From NCBI GenBank assembly GCA_003202005.1, contig QJJF01000002.1, positions 434,001 to 498,000 of the forward strand: DNA of 64,000 bases. The letters are read 5' to 3'. The stretch's first letter is position 1. Every line of letters starts with the position of its first letter. This document shows, in pieces, positions 1 to 9,884 of the stretch. A model generated the notes under the pieces. The model was not told where the DNA came from and searched no databases. It saw only the letters and a program-made list of their open reading frames with translations. Position numbers and translations under genes: made by a program. This stretch comes from Williamsia faeni (GTDB lineage Bacteria; Actinomycetota; Actinomycetes; Mycobacteriales; Mycobacteriaceae).

Positions 1-1
1 C

Positions 2-166
<165 letters not shown>

Positions 167-176
167 CCTGTGAAAG

Positions 177-257
177 TGGGGCGTTTTGGCGAGCCGGCAT
201 CACGGGTCGAGCTCCGGCTTCGTCTCCGCCGCAGGTCACGTTCGCCAAAACGCCCCA
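177..257. repeat. Long inverted repeat between tpiA and secG
   Basis: A perfect 16-bp inverted repeat: TGGGGCGTTTTGGCGA at 177-192 pairs with TCGCCAAAACGCCCCA at 242-257, separated by 49 nt. It could form a stem after tpiA and may act as a terminator. Its outer sequence (GAAAGTG...GTTTTGGCGA) and its inner GCAGGTC..CG.TCGCCAAAAC segment recur in inverted orientation at 32782-32832, so this is probably a dispersed intergenic repeat rather than a one-off hairpin. Confidence 0.75.
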
Positions 258-333
258 TTTCCGGGTTATCCGGTGTGGCCGGGTACAGTCGTAGATCGGC
301 CGCTCGAACTTCAGATCTGATAGGAATCAACAC

Positions 334-567
334 GTGAAGCTTGCCCTCGACATTGGACTTGTGATCACCAGCGTTCTGATGATCGTTCTGGTCTTGCTCC
401 ACCGCGGTAAAGGTGGCGGCTTGTCGTCATTGTTCGGTGGCGGCGTTCAGTCGAGCCTGTCGGGTTCGTCTGTTGTCGAGCGCAACCTCGACCGGTTGAC
501 CGTTTTTGTCGGAATCATCTGGACGGTTTTCATCTTCGGCATCGGGCTGGATATCAAACTCTCGTAA
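334..567 (+). CDS. secG: Preprotein translocase subunit SecG
   Basis: A 77-residue protein with two hydrophobic helices (about residues 5-22 and 56-73) joined by a glycine-rich loop (GKGGGLSSLFGGG), the standard SecG build. SecG is the small accessory subunit of the SecYEG protein-conducting channel in the cytoplasmic membrane. The start is a GTG at 334, and the length matches actinobacterial SecG. It sits between tpiA and ppc, its usual position in this order. Confidence 0.95.
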   Translation: MKLALDIGLVITSVLMIVLVLLHRGKGGGLSSLFGGGVQSSLSGSSVVERNLDRLTVFVGIIWTVFIFGIGLDIKLS

Positions 568-630
568 ATCCTCGGCGTCGTACCGGTTGTTGCCATGCAC
601 AACCAGTGGTGATCCGGAGATACTGGACGG

Positions 631-3435
631 GTGACTGAAAAGCGCCCCGCCGTGCCCCGTCCGGAACCAGGTAGTACAGATCGGCAACTGACCGAACCGT
701 TGCGCGAAGACATCCGCCTCCTCGGTGGAATCCTCGGCCAGATCGTTCGTAAACACGCCGGTGAAGCAACATTCGACCTCGTCGAGAAGGCCCGTGTCGA
801 GTCTTTCCGGGTACGACGCTCCGAGATCGATCGCACCGAACTCGAAGAGCTGTTCCGGGACATCGATGTCGCCGAAGCCATCTCGGTCATTCGCGCATTC
901 AGCCACTTCGCGCTGCTGGCCAACCTCGCCGAGGACATCCACCGCGAGCGGCGGCGGGCCATCCATGTGCGCGCCGGTGACGCGCCGCAGGATTCGTCCC
1001 TGGCTGCGACGTACCTCAAGCTCGATTCCGCCGGCCTGACCGACGAGCAGGTCGGTAAGGCCCTCGCAGACGCCACCGTGGTCCCGGTCATCACCGCGCA
1101 CCCCACCGAGACCCGTCGCCGAACCGTCTTCGAGGTCCAGCACCGGATCACCGAGCTGATGCGCTTTGCCGGAAGAACCGAGTTGACACCCGACGAGCGC
1201 AACGATGTGCATACCGCGCTGAAACGGCAGATCCTGACCCTGTGGGAAACCGCCTTGATCCGCTTGGAGCGGTTGCAGATCCAGGACGAGATCGAAGTGG
1301 GCCTGCGGTATTACGACGCCGGGTTCTTCGAGGTCATCCCACGCATCAATGCCGAACTGCGCGCCTGGCTACAGGAGCAGTACCCGGATGCCGGGATCGC
1401 CGACGACCCGATGCTGCGGATGGGTTCATGGATCGGCGGTGATCGCGACGGCAATCCATTTGTCACCGGCGAGATCGTCGGTATGGCCACCCGCCGCGCC
1501 GCAGAAACCGCTGTATCCCATCATCTTTCAGAACTGACCCTGCTGGCCCAAGAGCTCAGTCTCTCGTCGCGGCTCACGGTGGTCAGCGATGCGGTGCTCG
1601 CACTCGGGGGTGTGGAGCGGGGTAGCACCGAGGCAGATGAGCCGTACCGCAAGGCATTACGCGTCATTCGCGCCCGGTTGTCGGCGACTGCGGCGCGACT
1701 GTTCGACGACCGGTTCGTCGCGGTGAACGACGGTGGTTTTCCGGCCGACGGCGCGGACAGCTACGCCGATGCTGCGGAGTTGCTCGCCGATCTCGATCTG
1801 ATCGATGCGTCCCTGCGGGCGAACAGCGACGACGAACTGGCCGACGACCGTCTCCTGACGCTCCGTGAATCGGTGCGGGCCTTCGGGTTCCACCTCTCGG
1901 GTCTCGACATGCGCCAGAACTCCGACACTCACGAGGAAGTGGTCGCGGAACTGCTGGCGTGGGCCGGTGTGCACCCGGACTACCTGTCGCTCGACGAGGC
2001 GGAGCGAGTGGAGATCCTCACCGCGGAGCTGAGCAGCCGCAGGCCGTTGACCGGTCCGGCGGCCGAGCTCTCGGACCTGGCGATCAAGGAACTCGACATC
2101 GTCCGGGCCGCTGCTGCCGCTGTCGCCGCGTATGGCCCGGAAGCGGTCCCGAACTACATCATCAGCATGTGCACGTCGGTGAGCGACCTCTTCGAGGCGC
2201 TCGTGCTGCTGAAGGAGTCCGGGCTGTTCGATCCCGGCTCGCCGACCACCCCGCCGCATTCGTCGGTCCGAGTGGTGCCGCTCTTCGAAACCATCGAGGA
2301 TCTGCAGCAGGGGGCGCAGACCATCCTCGCGGCCCTCGAGATCCCGCTGTTCCGGGCGCTGGTCGACCAGCAGGACGGCATGCAGGAGATCATGCTGGGT
2401 TACTCCGACTCGAACAAGGACGGCGGCTATCTGGCCGCCAACTGGGCGCTCTACCGGGCCGAGCTGGACCTCGTCGAAGCCGGAGAGAAGGCCGGTATCC
2501 GGTTGCGGCTCTTCCATGGTCGCGGCGGCACCGTCGGTCGTGGTGGTGGTCCGAGCTATGACGCCATCCTGGCGCAGCCACCGGGTGCGGTCCAGGGATC
2601 ACTGCGGATCACCGAGCAGGGCGAGGTGATCGCGGCCAAGTATGCCGAGCCGGTGATCGCGCGTCGCAATCTGGAGACCCTGCTGTCGGCCACCATCGAG
2701 TCGTCGCTGCTCGACACCGAAGGCCTGGGCGCAGAAGCCGAGTCGGCGTACGCGATTCTCGACGAGCTCGCCGCACTGGCCCGCAAGGCCTATAGCGAAC
2801 TGGTCCATGAAACGCCCGGGTTTGTTGAATATTTCGTGAATTCGACACCGCTGTCAGAGATCGGTTCCCTGAACATCGGAAGTCGGCCGGCTTCCCGTAA
2901 ACAGACCGAGAAGATCTCCGATCTGCGTGCCATCCCATGGGTTCTGTCGTGGTCGCAGTCGCGGGTGATGTTGCCGGGTTGGTACGGCACCGGAGCGGCT
3001 TTCGAACAGTGGATCGGTGATGACGACAGCCGACTTCAGACCCTGTCCCACTACTACGAGCGGTGGCCGTTCTTCCGGACCGTGATGTCGAACATGGCGC
3101 AGGTGATGGCCAAGTCGGATATGGGACTGGCCGAACACTATTCACGCTTGGTGCCCGATGAGGCGCTGCGCGAGAAGGTTTTCGGGATGATCACCGCCGA
3201 ACACGAGCGGACCACGGCGATGTATTTCAAAATAACGAAGACGGACGATCTGCTGGCCGACAACGCCGCCCTCAAGCGGTCGGTCTTCAATCGGTTCCCG
3301 TATCTCGAGCCGTTGAATCATCTACAGGTCGAGTTGTTGCGCCGCTACCGCGGTGGCGATGATTCCGATCTGGTTCGCCGAGGTATTCAGCTCACCATGA
3401 ACGGACTCGCCACCGCGTTGCGGAACAGCGGTTAG
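631..3435 (+). CDS. ppc: Phosphoenolpyruvate carboxylase
   Basis: A 934-residue enzyme that carboxylates PEP to oxaloacetate and so refills the TCA cycle. Family motifs are intact: [12 protein letters not shown] with the catalytic His near residue 157, [18 protein letters not shown] (591 onward) and the glycine-rich [13 protein letters not shown] near 628. The length is typical for bacterial PEPC. The GTG start at 631 follows secG by 63 nt on the same strand. The stop codon overlaps the stop of the convergent membrane-protein gene downstream. M. tuberculosis lacks ppc at the equivalent place, whereas many actinomycetes keep it here (from memory). Confidence 0.97.
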   Translation: MTEKRPAVPRPEPGSTDRQLTEPLREDIRLLGGILGQIVRKHAGEATFDLVEKARVESFRVRRSEIDRTELEELFRDIDVAEAISVIRAFSHFALLANLAEDIHRERRRAIHVRAGDAPQDSSLAATYLKLDSAGLTDEQVGKALADATVVPVITAHPTETRRRTVFEVQHRITELMRFAGRTELTPDERNDVHTALKRQILTLWETALIRLERLQIQDEIEVGLRYYDAGFFEVIPRINAELRAWLQEQYPDAGIADDPMLRMGSWIGGDRDGNPFVTGEIVGMATRRAAETAVSHHLSELTLLAQELSLSSRLTVVSDAVLALGGVERGSTEADEPYRKALRVIRARLSATAARLFDDRFVAVNDGGFPADGADSYADAAELLADLDLIDASLRANSDDELADDRLLTLRESVRAFGFHLSGLDMRQNSDTHEEVVAELLAWAGVHPDYLSLDEAERVEILTAELSSRRPLTGPAAELSDLAIKELDIVRAAAAAVAAYGPEAVPNYIISMCTSVSDLFEALVLLKESGLFDPGSPTTPPHSSVRVVPLFETIEDLQQGAQTILAALEIPLFRALVDQQDGMQEIMLGYSDSNKDGGYLAANWALYRAELDLVEAGEKAGIRLRLFHGRGGTVGRGGGPSYDAILAQPPGAVQGSLRITEQGEVIAAKYAEPVIARRNLETLLSATIESSLLDTEGLGAEAESAYAILDELAALARKAYSELVHETPGFVEYFVNSTPLSEIGSLNIGSRPASRKQTEKISDLRAIPWVLSWSQSRVMLPGWYGTGAAFEQWIGDDDSRLQTLSHYYERWPFFRTVMSNMAQVMAKSDMGLAEHYSRLVPDEALREKVFGMITAEHERTTAMYFKITKTDDLLADNAALKRSVFNRFPYLEPLNHLQVELLRRYRGGDDSDLVRRGIQLTMNGLATALRNSG

Positions 3436-3863
3436 ACCCGGTTGTCGTAGGTTGAGACGGTTTCGTCTGTCTTCCAGGTGGTTACGGCCCAGATCACGAC
3501 GAGATCGATGGCGATGATCAAGATCGCCCAGAGCGGGTAATACGGCAGCCAAAGGAAGTTCGCGATGATCGACAGTGCCGCGATGATGACCGCGCCGATC
3601 CGGGCCCAGGAGGCTCCGGTGAAGAGGCCGATCGAGATTGCGACGCCGAGGATTCCGATGATGAGGTGGATCCATCCCCAGGCGGTGATGTCAAATTTCC
3701 AGGTGTATTCGACACCTACAACGAAGACATCATCTTTGGCGATGGCGGAAATACCTTGGAAAATGGCGAGGACGGCCACGACAAACAGAAGTATTGCGGC
3801 GGCAAAAACAGTTCCACCGGCCAAGCCTTGCTTTACGGGGTGACGCTCTGACGGGCTGTTCAT
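3432..3863 (-). CDS. DUF7144-like four-helix membrane protein
   Basis: A 143-residue membrane protein with four predicted helices (about 17-38, 60-80, 88-110 and 115-135). The segment [15 protein letters not shown] and the following WARIG...[10 protein letters not shown] pattern match the actinobacterial DUF7144 family, whose function is unknown. I start it at ATG 3863 (MNSPSERH) because AAGGAG lies at proper spacing; the open frame runs further upstream without a better signal. Its stop overlaps the ppc stop by three bases (convergent). It is divergent from the LuxR-type regulator across a 266-nt gap. Confidence 0.75.
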   Translation of the reverse strand: MNSPSERHPVKQGLAGGTVFAAAILLFVVAVLAIFQGISAIAKDDVFVVGVEYTWKFDITAWGWIHLIIGILGVAISIGLFTGASWARIGAVIIAALSIIANFLWLPYYPLWAILIIAIDLVVIWAVTTWKTDETVSTYDNRV

Positions 3864-4129
3864 GTGATGCTCCTTGGCTCGGATGATCAAAGACCCCTGG
3901 GCCGACACTCGGATCAGGCAGCACGTATCCAACGTGGTCCTGTCATGATCGGTGCGTCGCGATCACCGGGACATCACCTGTTTAGGGTGATGTCTCCAAC
4001 TGGTCTGGTGAGCAAATCGTCCGGTTTGAGCCGCGCGCAAACCCCTTGGCGATTCAATCAACGCCGCGCGAAAACGGGCTGGGCAACGTGATCATTGTTA
4101 ATCTCTGAAGTACCAGAGGCAAGAAGAAA
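3864..4129. other. Divergent intergenic region with a palindrome
   Basis: These 266 nt separate the minus-strand membrane protein from the plus-strand LAL regulator and should hold both promoters. The only clear structure is a 9-bp perfect inverted repeat at 3970-3994. Base composition is lower in GC near 4090-4120. I see no open frame of interest and no RNA gene. Confidence 0.5.
3970..3994. promoter_or_regulatory. Candidate operator: 9-bp inverted repeat
   Basis: GACATCACC (3970-3978) and GGTGATGTC (3986-3994) form a perfect inverted repeat around a 7-nt spacer. It lies in the divergent promoter region, 136 nt before the LAL regulator start and 107 nt before the DUF7144 gene start. The size and position suit a dimeric regulator's operator. 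There is no T-run, which argues against a terminator. Which protein binds it is unknown. Confidence 0.45.
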
Positions 4130-6688
4130 GTGGTCATGTCGCAAGCTCTGACACGCTCGTCCGCCGTTTCCAGGGGGGACCTCGATCCGGTCCGCGCTTT
4201 CGCGCGGATCCGTCCCGAACGCACCCTGGACGAATTGTTCGATGATCAACCGGGAGCGCTCGTCCTCGTCACTGCGCCGGGCGGATATGGCAAAACCACA
4301 TTTCTCGAGCAATGGCTGAGTCGACGCGCAACGTCCGAGCCCGTCGGCCAGGTCATGTGGGTGGGGGTCGATGCATTCACCTTCGACGACAACGTTCTCG
4401 GGGCGACAGCGGGCCCACAACTATCCGAGACCGCGGGTGACGGCGGCCCGGTGACGGTGGTTGTCGACGAGGCCCACACCGTGACGGATCCCCTTGCACT
4501 CGACGCCTTCCACCGCTTCCTCCGTCATCGGCCCCCCAACGTGAATGTGGTTGTCGCGGCACGATTCGATCCGCCGTTGATCTGGCAATATCTGATCGGC
4601 GACGGGGTGGGAGCCCGGATCGGGCGCGAGGACCTGGTATTGACCGCGTCCGAGGTCGATCGAATATTGCGGCAGCACGGCCTCACCCCGACCACTGATC
4701 AGGTTGCGCGGGTCAGGGAAATGACCGGTGGATGGGCGATCCTCGTTCGAATGGCGGCCGTATTCCTGGCACCGCACTCCGATGTCGAACTGGCGTTGCT
4801 GGAGCTCGCCGGGTGCCCCAAACTCATCTCGGATTTCTTGCGCCGGGAACTCCTGGAGGCGATGACACCTCGCGTGCGTCGCCTGGTCACCCGACTGTCG
4901 AGCGTGGCCGATTTCGACGCCGACCTGGCCAGGGCGATGGACGGCGCCGACGCCGACGCCTATATCCCCGAAATCGTCGGACTGGGAGTCGCCGTGGCGG
5001 TGCCCTCGGACGGCAGCGACGTGATCCGATATCGGTTCCTGCCGCTGATCGCCACGTACCTGCGCGGCGAACTGCAGCGCACCGATCCCGAACTCGGGCG
5101 CACGTTGCAGGTGAGGGCGGTTCGATGGGCATCGGCGCATCGTCGTCCTGCGGAAGCGATCGACTACGCCGCGCACCTCGGTGATGCGGAGTTGCTCCGA
5201 CAGACGATTTTTCACAGCGGAGTCGAGCTGATCCTGCAAGGCCGGCGCGATACGGTGCTGGCGGTGCTCGACAGCTCTGGCATCGCGCTCGGCGAGGATC
5301 CGGTTGCGGTGGTGCTTCGGGCATTGGCAGCCATGGAGCATGGTGACGACCGTTATGCGGCGTCTTACCTGGAGTGCGTGGCCCCTGCCGAGGCCGACCT
5401 GTCGTTGGACGGTGGGATTCTGCTCTACCGGTCCCTCCTCTTGGACGTTGCACTGTCGCGCGACGATCCAGATCTGTTCGACCTCGCCGAGGCTGTCGGA
5501 TCGTCCGTGGGCGATCGTGGTTGGGCAGTGGATGCGTACGCCCATACCGTTCTCGGATCGGCATACACGCGCCTGAACCGGTCCGCGGACGGTGAGCAGT
5601 CGTCGATCCGGGCCATCGCGCTGGCAAAGTCTGCCGGGCTGAATCGGCTGGCGGTGCGCGCCATGGCCAACCGGGCATTCGTGGCCGGCGAGCGGGGCCT
5701 GCCGGCACTGATGGAGGATCGTGCCCGCTACGCGCTGGCCTGTGTCCGCGACACCTCCGATGTGGACCCCATGGTGGCAGCCTCGCCATACGTGTCGCGC
5801 CTACATGTGTGGGAGGCGTACGCGCGGTTCATGCAGGGCAAACCGTTGGGCGATCTCGAACCTGAACAGACCGAGGACGTTTCGGAAGGGGGAGAGTCGT
5901 TCAGCGTGTTGGGCCGCCATGTACCCATTGCCCTGAACATCCTGATGTTCGACAACTCGACGAATCGGCTCGTCCTGACCGCAACGGCCTACAGTGCGAC
6001 ATCGGCGTTACTGGTGTCGGCGTCCTCCCCGTTTCCGCTGCTCACCCTGCTTCCCCGGGTGGCGCACATGTGCGTGTCGGTGAAACGGTTCGACTGGGCC
6101 CGGGACCTGGCCCGCAAGGCGGAGCGGGCATTCGGTCACACGGACGAGGTCCGCCTTGTCGATGCCGCCGTCGAGGTCGGCGAGGCGCACCCTCAGGTGG
6201 CGCGAAAACTGTTGAGCCCGTTGCTCGAGAGTGTTGATGCACAACCCGAGACGATGGTGGCGGTCTGGGCGCTCGAAGCGTATGCGTGTGACTTGGCGGG
6301 TATGTCCACCCAGTCGTATTCGGCGATCACCCGCGCCCTGGAGACTGCGGCCGAACACAGGGTGATGCGTCCCCTCGTGGAGGGCGGGGCCGGTGTGGCG
6401 AAGATCATCACCACGTACCGCGGCAGTTTCGGTTCGGTCAACGCGTATGCCGACGCGGTTCTCGCGGTCATGTCGCGGGGCAGGGTGCGCGACTACCCGC
6501 CTTTGACCCGTGCTGAAACCCACGTCCTGCGGTTTCTGGCGACAGATCGCACCACCGAGGAAATCGCCGGGCTGATGCATTTGTCGGTCAACACCGTCAA
6601 AACCCACCTGCGAGGTATCTACCGAAAGTTCGACGTCCGCCATCGACGTGACGCGGTGTCGGTGGGTCAGCGGCTCGGCTTGCTCTGA
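4130..6688 (+). CDS. MalT-type (LAL) LuxR family ATP-binding regulator
   Basis: An 852-residue large ATP-binding regulator. The N-terminal STAND NTPase has a Walker A APGGYGKTT (residues 49-57) and a Walker B VTVVVDEAH (about 108-116); the middle is a long helical repeat-like sensor region; the C-terminal ~65 residues are a LuxR/GerE HTH (LTRAETHVLRFLA...EIAGLMHLSVNTVKTHL). Such proteins bind an inducer through the central region and activate transcription when ATP-bound. The start is GTG 4130 or the ATG two codons on (4136). It lies 155 nt upstream of, and co-directional with, a DUF2236 oxygenase, which is the most likely target. The inducer cannot be read from the sequence. Confidence 0.88.
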   Translation: MVMSQALTRSSAVSRGDLDPVRAFARIRPERTLDELFDDQPGALVLVTAPGGYGKTTFLEQWLSRRATSEPVGQVMWVGVDAFTFDDNVLGATAGPQLSETAGDGGPVTVVVDEAHTVTDPLALDAFHRFLRHRPPNVNVVVAARFDPPLIWQYLIGDGVGARIGREDLVLTASEVDRILRQHGLTPTTDQVARVREMTGGWAILVRMAAVFLAPHSDVELALLELAGCPKLISDFLRRELLEAMTPRVRRLVTRLSSVADFDADLARAMDGADADAYIPEIVGLGVAVAVPSDGSDVIRYRFLPLIATYLRGELQRTDPELGRTLQVRAVRWASAHRRPAEAIDYAAHLGDAELLRQTIFHSGVELILQGRRDTVLAVLDSSGIALGEDPVAVVLRALAAMEHGDDRYAASYLECVAPAEADLSLDGGILLYRSLLLDVALSRDDPDLFDLAEAVGSSVGDRGWAVDAYAHTVLGSAYTRLNRSADGEQSSIRAIALAKSAGLNRLAVRAMANRAFVAGERGLPALMEDRARYALACVRDTSDVDPMVAASPYVSRLHVWEAYARFMQGKPLGDLEPEQTEDVSEGGESFSVLGRHVPIALNILMFDNSTNRLVLTATAYSATSALLVSASSPFPLLTLLPRVAHMCVSVKRFDWARDLARKAERAFGHTDEVRLVDAAVEVGEAHPQVARKLLSPLLESVDAQPETMVAVWALEAYACDLAGMSTQSYSAITRALETAAEHRVMRPLVEGGAGVAKIITTYRGSFGSVNAYADAVLAVMSRGRVRDYPPLTRAETHVLRFLATDRTTEEIAGLMHLSVNTVKTHLRGIYRKFDVRHRRDAVSVGQRLGLL

Positions 6689-6843
6689 CCTGAATTTGCC
6701 AGTTCTTCCACCCGGCAGGGTATGTTCGACGGTAATCACCGAGACGAATCCGGGAAAGCGTCTCATCCGGCTCTCTTTCGAAGCGCTCCGGTGACGCACG
6801 TCTGTCGAACGACACACCTTGAGACTCTGAGGAGGAGGAGCGA

Positions 6844-8136
6844 GTGGCCACCACTTTGCCCCGCCAGGACACGACCGATCCCCGTCAAGAAAGAACCGAT
6901 TTGGGATTTCCGTCGGCTTTCCGCTACGCGGACGCACTGCAGAATCGTCGGCTGGCAGCGGTGCGCAGGCTGGCCGTCAAGTTCACCGGGAAAGACCTGT
7001 TCCCACCGGAGGAACACATCCGGACCTTCGCCGAAGACATGTTCCGCACTGATCCGGTGGCCGAACGGTTTGTCGACGAGGTCTACGGAGAACACGGTCC
7101 GCAGGCCGCGCGCGCAATGCTCGACAAGGCGCTGACCGAAGGTCTTGACGCAGTCGAGAACCCACCTCCGGCGATGGTGGCGCTGTTCGAGGAGTTCGAA
7201 ACCGTTCCGGAGTGGGTCGATCCCGAACTCATCGCCGAAGGCGAGGCCATCTGGCGGCGCTGGGGCACGTCGCTGTTCAGCGTGGCGGGCGGGATCACCC
7301 TGGAGATGTACACGGAGGCGGCCGTGGCGACACCGTTGTCGCTGGCCGGGGGATACGCCGGAGACAACGCCCTGCGCCGGTTCCTCGAGACGGCCAGATT
7401 CTGGATCGACGTCTCCGAACCCGATGCGCTGCTGACGCCCGGTTCCGTCGGACGCGCCACCGCGATGCGGGTGCGCGTGATGCATGTGTGGGTCCGGCGG
7501 ACCGTGGCCGACCATCCGGAGTGGGATACCGAACGCTGGGGCACCCCGATCAGTCAGTCGTACCAGTTGCTGACGTTGCTCGGCGGCAGTGTGGTGCCGG
7601 CATCGGCGTTGTGGTTGGTGGGTGTGCAGACAACTCCGCGTGAGATTCGGGTTCTGTTGCATTACCAGCGCTACCTCGGACACCTGCTAGGGGTGCGCAC
7701 CGAGTGGTATCCCGAGACCATTGCGGATTCGTTCCGGCTCCTGGCGATGGTCACCGCAACCCGCAGCTACGACGCGGGTGAGAACGGCGCGGAACTGATC
7801 GAATCGTTCCCGGCCGCGTTTGCTCCTCGCGATGGGCACACGGGGCTGCGGCGACTGCGTGAAAAGTACAACGCCGGAATCTATTCCGCGTACTCGGCGA
7901 TCTACATGATGCCGTTGACCAGGCGTCGGTACAACATGCCGAGCGCGTTCCCGTGGATCTTCTGGCTGATCGTCCGCTACCCGTTGGTGGCTCTGGTCGA
8001 GACCACTCGCCGCGTGTTCCCTCCGGTGTCGCGGCTACATGAACGAATCATGCGCCGGCACCGGGAAAACTGGCATTCCGCTCAGATGGAAGGCCGTGAA
8101 GCCGCATTCGAGGCCGGCAGCGCACTGCGCCGCTGA
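6844..8136 (+). CDS. DUF2236 / latex-clearing-protein-like oxygenase
   Basis: A 430-residue protein resembling the MpaB/Lcp (DUF2236) family, whose characterised members are b-type haem oxygenases such as the rubber-cleaving Lcp. The segment TAMRVRVMHVWVRR (about residues 206-219) has the Arg/His arrangement expected around the haem-ligand His (His214 here). There is no Tat or Sec signal peptide, unlike secreted Lcp, so an intracellular or membrane-associated role is likelier; a hydrophobic stretch lies near 360-380. GTG start 6844 follows a strong GGAGGAGGAG ribosome site. It is probably controlled by the LAL regulator immediately upstream. Substrate unknown; rubber cleavage should not be assumed. 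Confidence 0.7.
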   Translation: MATTLPRQDTTDPRQERTDLGFPSAFRYADALQNRRLAAVRRLAVKFTGKDLFPPEEHIRTFAEDMFRTDPVAERFVDEVYGEHGPQAARAMLDKALTEGLDAVENPPPAMVALFEEFETVPEWVDPELIAEGEAIWRRWGTSLFSVAGGITLEMYTEAAVATPLSLAGGYAGDNALRRFLETARFWIDVSEPDALLTPGSVGRATAMRVRVMHVWVRRTVADHPEWDTERWGTPISQSYQLLTLLGGSVVPASALWLVGVQTTPREIRVLLHYQRYLGHLLGVRTEWYPETIADSFRLLAMVTATRSYDAGENGAELIESFPAAFAPRDGHTGLRRLREKYNAGIYSAYSAIYMMPLTRRRYNMPSAFPWIFWLIVRYPLVALVETTRRVFPPVSRLHERIMRRHRENWHSAQMEGREAAFEAGSALRR

Positions 8137-8151
8137 CCCCGACGCGGGGGG

Positions 8152-8898
8152 TCAGGGGAGGTTGCCGGCGGCGGACCGATCCACAAACCAGACCGTTTCC
8201 TCGGTGCCGTGGGCTCCGGCGCAGGGCCAGTCCATCGGGTCGGCGCCGCCGACACCGGCGGCCACCGCCTCGGCCTTCTCGGCACCCGAGACCAGGAACC
8301 AGACCTCACGTGACCGCGCGATCGCCGGCAACGTCAACGTGATCCGGCCCGGAGGTGGTTTGGGTGAGTTCCGCACCGCGACCACCGAGGCCTGGCTCTC
8401 GCTGGTGGCGTCGGTGTGGGGGAAGAGCGAATTGATGTGTCCCTCACCGCCCATCCCGAGCAGGTGCAGATCGAACTGCGGGACACTCTCCCCGTCGCCG
8501 GCACGGTCTGCCAGCCGCCGCGCGTAGTCGGCCGCAGCCGCCTCGATGTCGTCGCCGAACTCACCGTCGGACGGCGCCATCTCGAAGACCCGACCCGGGG
8601 CCACCGCCACGTGATCGAGCAGTGCGGTGTACGCCTGTCCGGCGTTGCGCTCCGGATGGTCGGCGGGAACGAAGCGGTCGTCGCCGAAGTAGATGTCCAC
8701 CGACGCCCAGTCGATGTCGCCGGAATCCTTCGCCAGCGCCTCGAGCAGGGCGACACCGTTGCTTCCGCCGGTCAGGACCACCGAGGCAAACCCACGGGCG
8801 GCCTGTGCCGCCGTCACGGTCGTGATGAATCGCTCGGTGACCGCGGCGACAAGGCTGTCCTTGTCATCGAGGCGGACCACGTCTGGATGGATACTCAT
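8152..8898 (-). CDS. pgl: 6-phosphogluconolactonase
   Basis: A 248-residue protein of the DevB/Pgl type, hydrolysing 6-phosphogluconolactone in the oxidative pentose phosphate pathway. Visible motifs are LTGGSNG near residue 43, DIYFGDDRFVP near 69, and GMGGEGHINSLFPH near 149, all standard for the family. ATG start 8898 has AGGAGGT upstream. It is the last gene of the tkt-tal-zwf-opcA-pgl unit and converges on the DUF2236 oxygenase with 15 nt between stops. Confidence 0.96.
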   Translation of the reverse strand: MSIHPDVVRLDDKDSLVAAVTERFITTVTAAQAARGFASVVLTGGSNGVALLEALAKDSGDIDWASVDIYFGDDRFVPADHPERNAGQAYTALLDHVAVAPGRVFEMAPSDGEFGDDIEAAAADYARRLADRAGDGESVPQFDLHLLGMGGEGHINSLFPHTDATSESQASVVAVRNSPKPPPGRITLTLPAIARSREVWFLVSGAEKAEAVAAGVGGADPMDWPCAGAHGTEETVWFVDRSAAGNLP

Positions 8899-8933
8899 CG
8901 CCTTGTTCTACCTCCTGATTTAAGAATGCGTTG

Positions 8934-9857
8934 TCATGAGTGAATTTTGTCTTCGGCGCGAGTCAGGCCTGAAATACCTTGCAGCGCCAGGTGATAGGTC
9001 TCGTCGGGATCGAGGCGTCGAAGCTCTTCTGCCAGGCAGCTGCGCAGTTCCCGGTCGGGTAGCGCCACCTTGCCGTCCGGCTTGCCCGGGATGGAGATGA
9101 TCGCCTGGTTGCCCATACCGACGCAGAGAACCAGCGGCCCGGAGTCCCGGGATGCCGTCACCTGGAAGCTCCCGACCGACCGCGTCACCGGCACGCCCAG
9201 GGCCGAATGAAGCCAGCCCGCAAGGAGTTCGACGGCGGCGGTATCGGCCGGCCCCTGAACCTCGACTTCGGTGATCGGGCTGTGCGGCGGCTGATCGAGT
9301 GCCGAGGTGAGCAGTGCCCGCCAGACGGTGATCCGTGACCAGGCGATGTCGGAATCGCCGGGCGCGTAGGTGGCGAGGCTCTGCGCCAGCGTCGCCGCGA
9401 CGTCGGTTGCCTTGGTGGAGTCGGTGATCCGGCGCTTGCCGAGCTGACCGATCGGATCGGCGGCCGGGTTCGCCGGAGCGTGTCCGGGCCACCACGTCAC
9501 CACCGGGGTGTCGGGCAGCATGAACGGGATCACGACGCTCTTACCGTGATCAACGAGATCGCCGAAGAGGTGCAGGACAACCACTTCGGATGCACCGGCA
9601 TCCCCACCGACCCGGATCTCGGCATCAAGCCGCGACGGCCCACTGCGGTCGGCGCGCGCGACCACGATGACGCGACAGGGATGTTCCCGGCTGGCCTCGT
9701 TCGCGGCCTCGATGGCAGCCTCCGTCGGCTCGCCCTCGTTTGTGCAGACCAGCAGCGTCAGAACGCGACCGGAGGTGAACGCACCGCCCGAGTCCCGGAC
9801 CTTGATGAGTTCCTTGCTGATGGCGGTGGTGTTCGTATCGGGAAGTTCGACGATCAT
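8934..9857 (-). CDS. opcA: Glucose-6-phosphate dehydrogenase assembly protein OpcA
   Basis: A 307-residue OpcA protein, which in cyanobacteria and actinobacteria activates and assembles glucose-6-phosphate dehydrogenase. It opens with MIVELPDTNT and contains the conserved PFMLPDTPVVTWWPG segment. It lies directly downstream of zwf (27 nt) and upstream of pgl (35 nt), so partner and pathway are encoded together. ATG start 9857 is preceded by GAAGGAA. Confidence 0.95.
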   Translation of the reverse strand: MIVELPDTNTTAISKELIKVRDSGGAFTSGRVLTLLVCTNEGEPTEAAIEAANEASREHPCRVIVVARADRSGPSRLDAEIRVGGDAGASEVVVLHLFGDLVDHGKSVVIPFMLPDTPVVTWWPGHAPANPAADPIGQLGKRRITDSTKATDVAATLAQSLATYAPGDSDIAWSRITVWRALLTSALDQPPHSPITEVEVQGPADTAAVELLAGWLHSALGVPVTRSVGSFQVTASRDSGPLVLCVGMGNQAIISIPGKPDGKVALPDRELRSCLAEELRRLDPDETYHLALQGISGLTRAEDKIHS

Positions 9858-9884
9858 TGGTGCGTTCCTTCGGTGCGAGAGCGG

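Noticed and set aside
6844-8136. Calling this oxygenase a rubber-cleaving Lcp
   Set aside because: It has no secretion signal and family assignment rests on a few motifs, so the substrate is left open.
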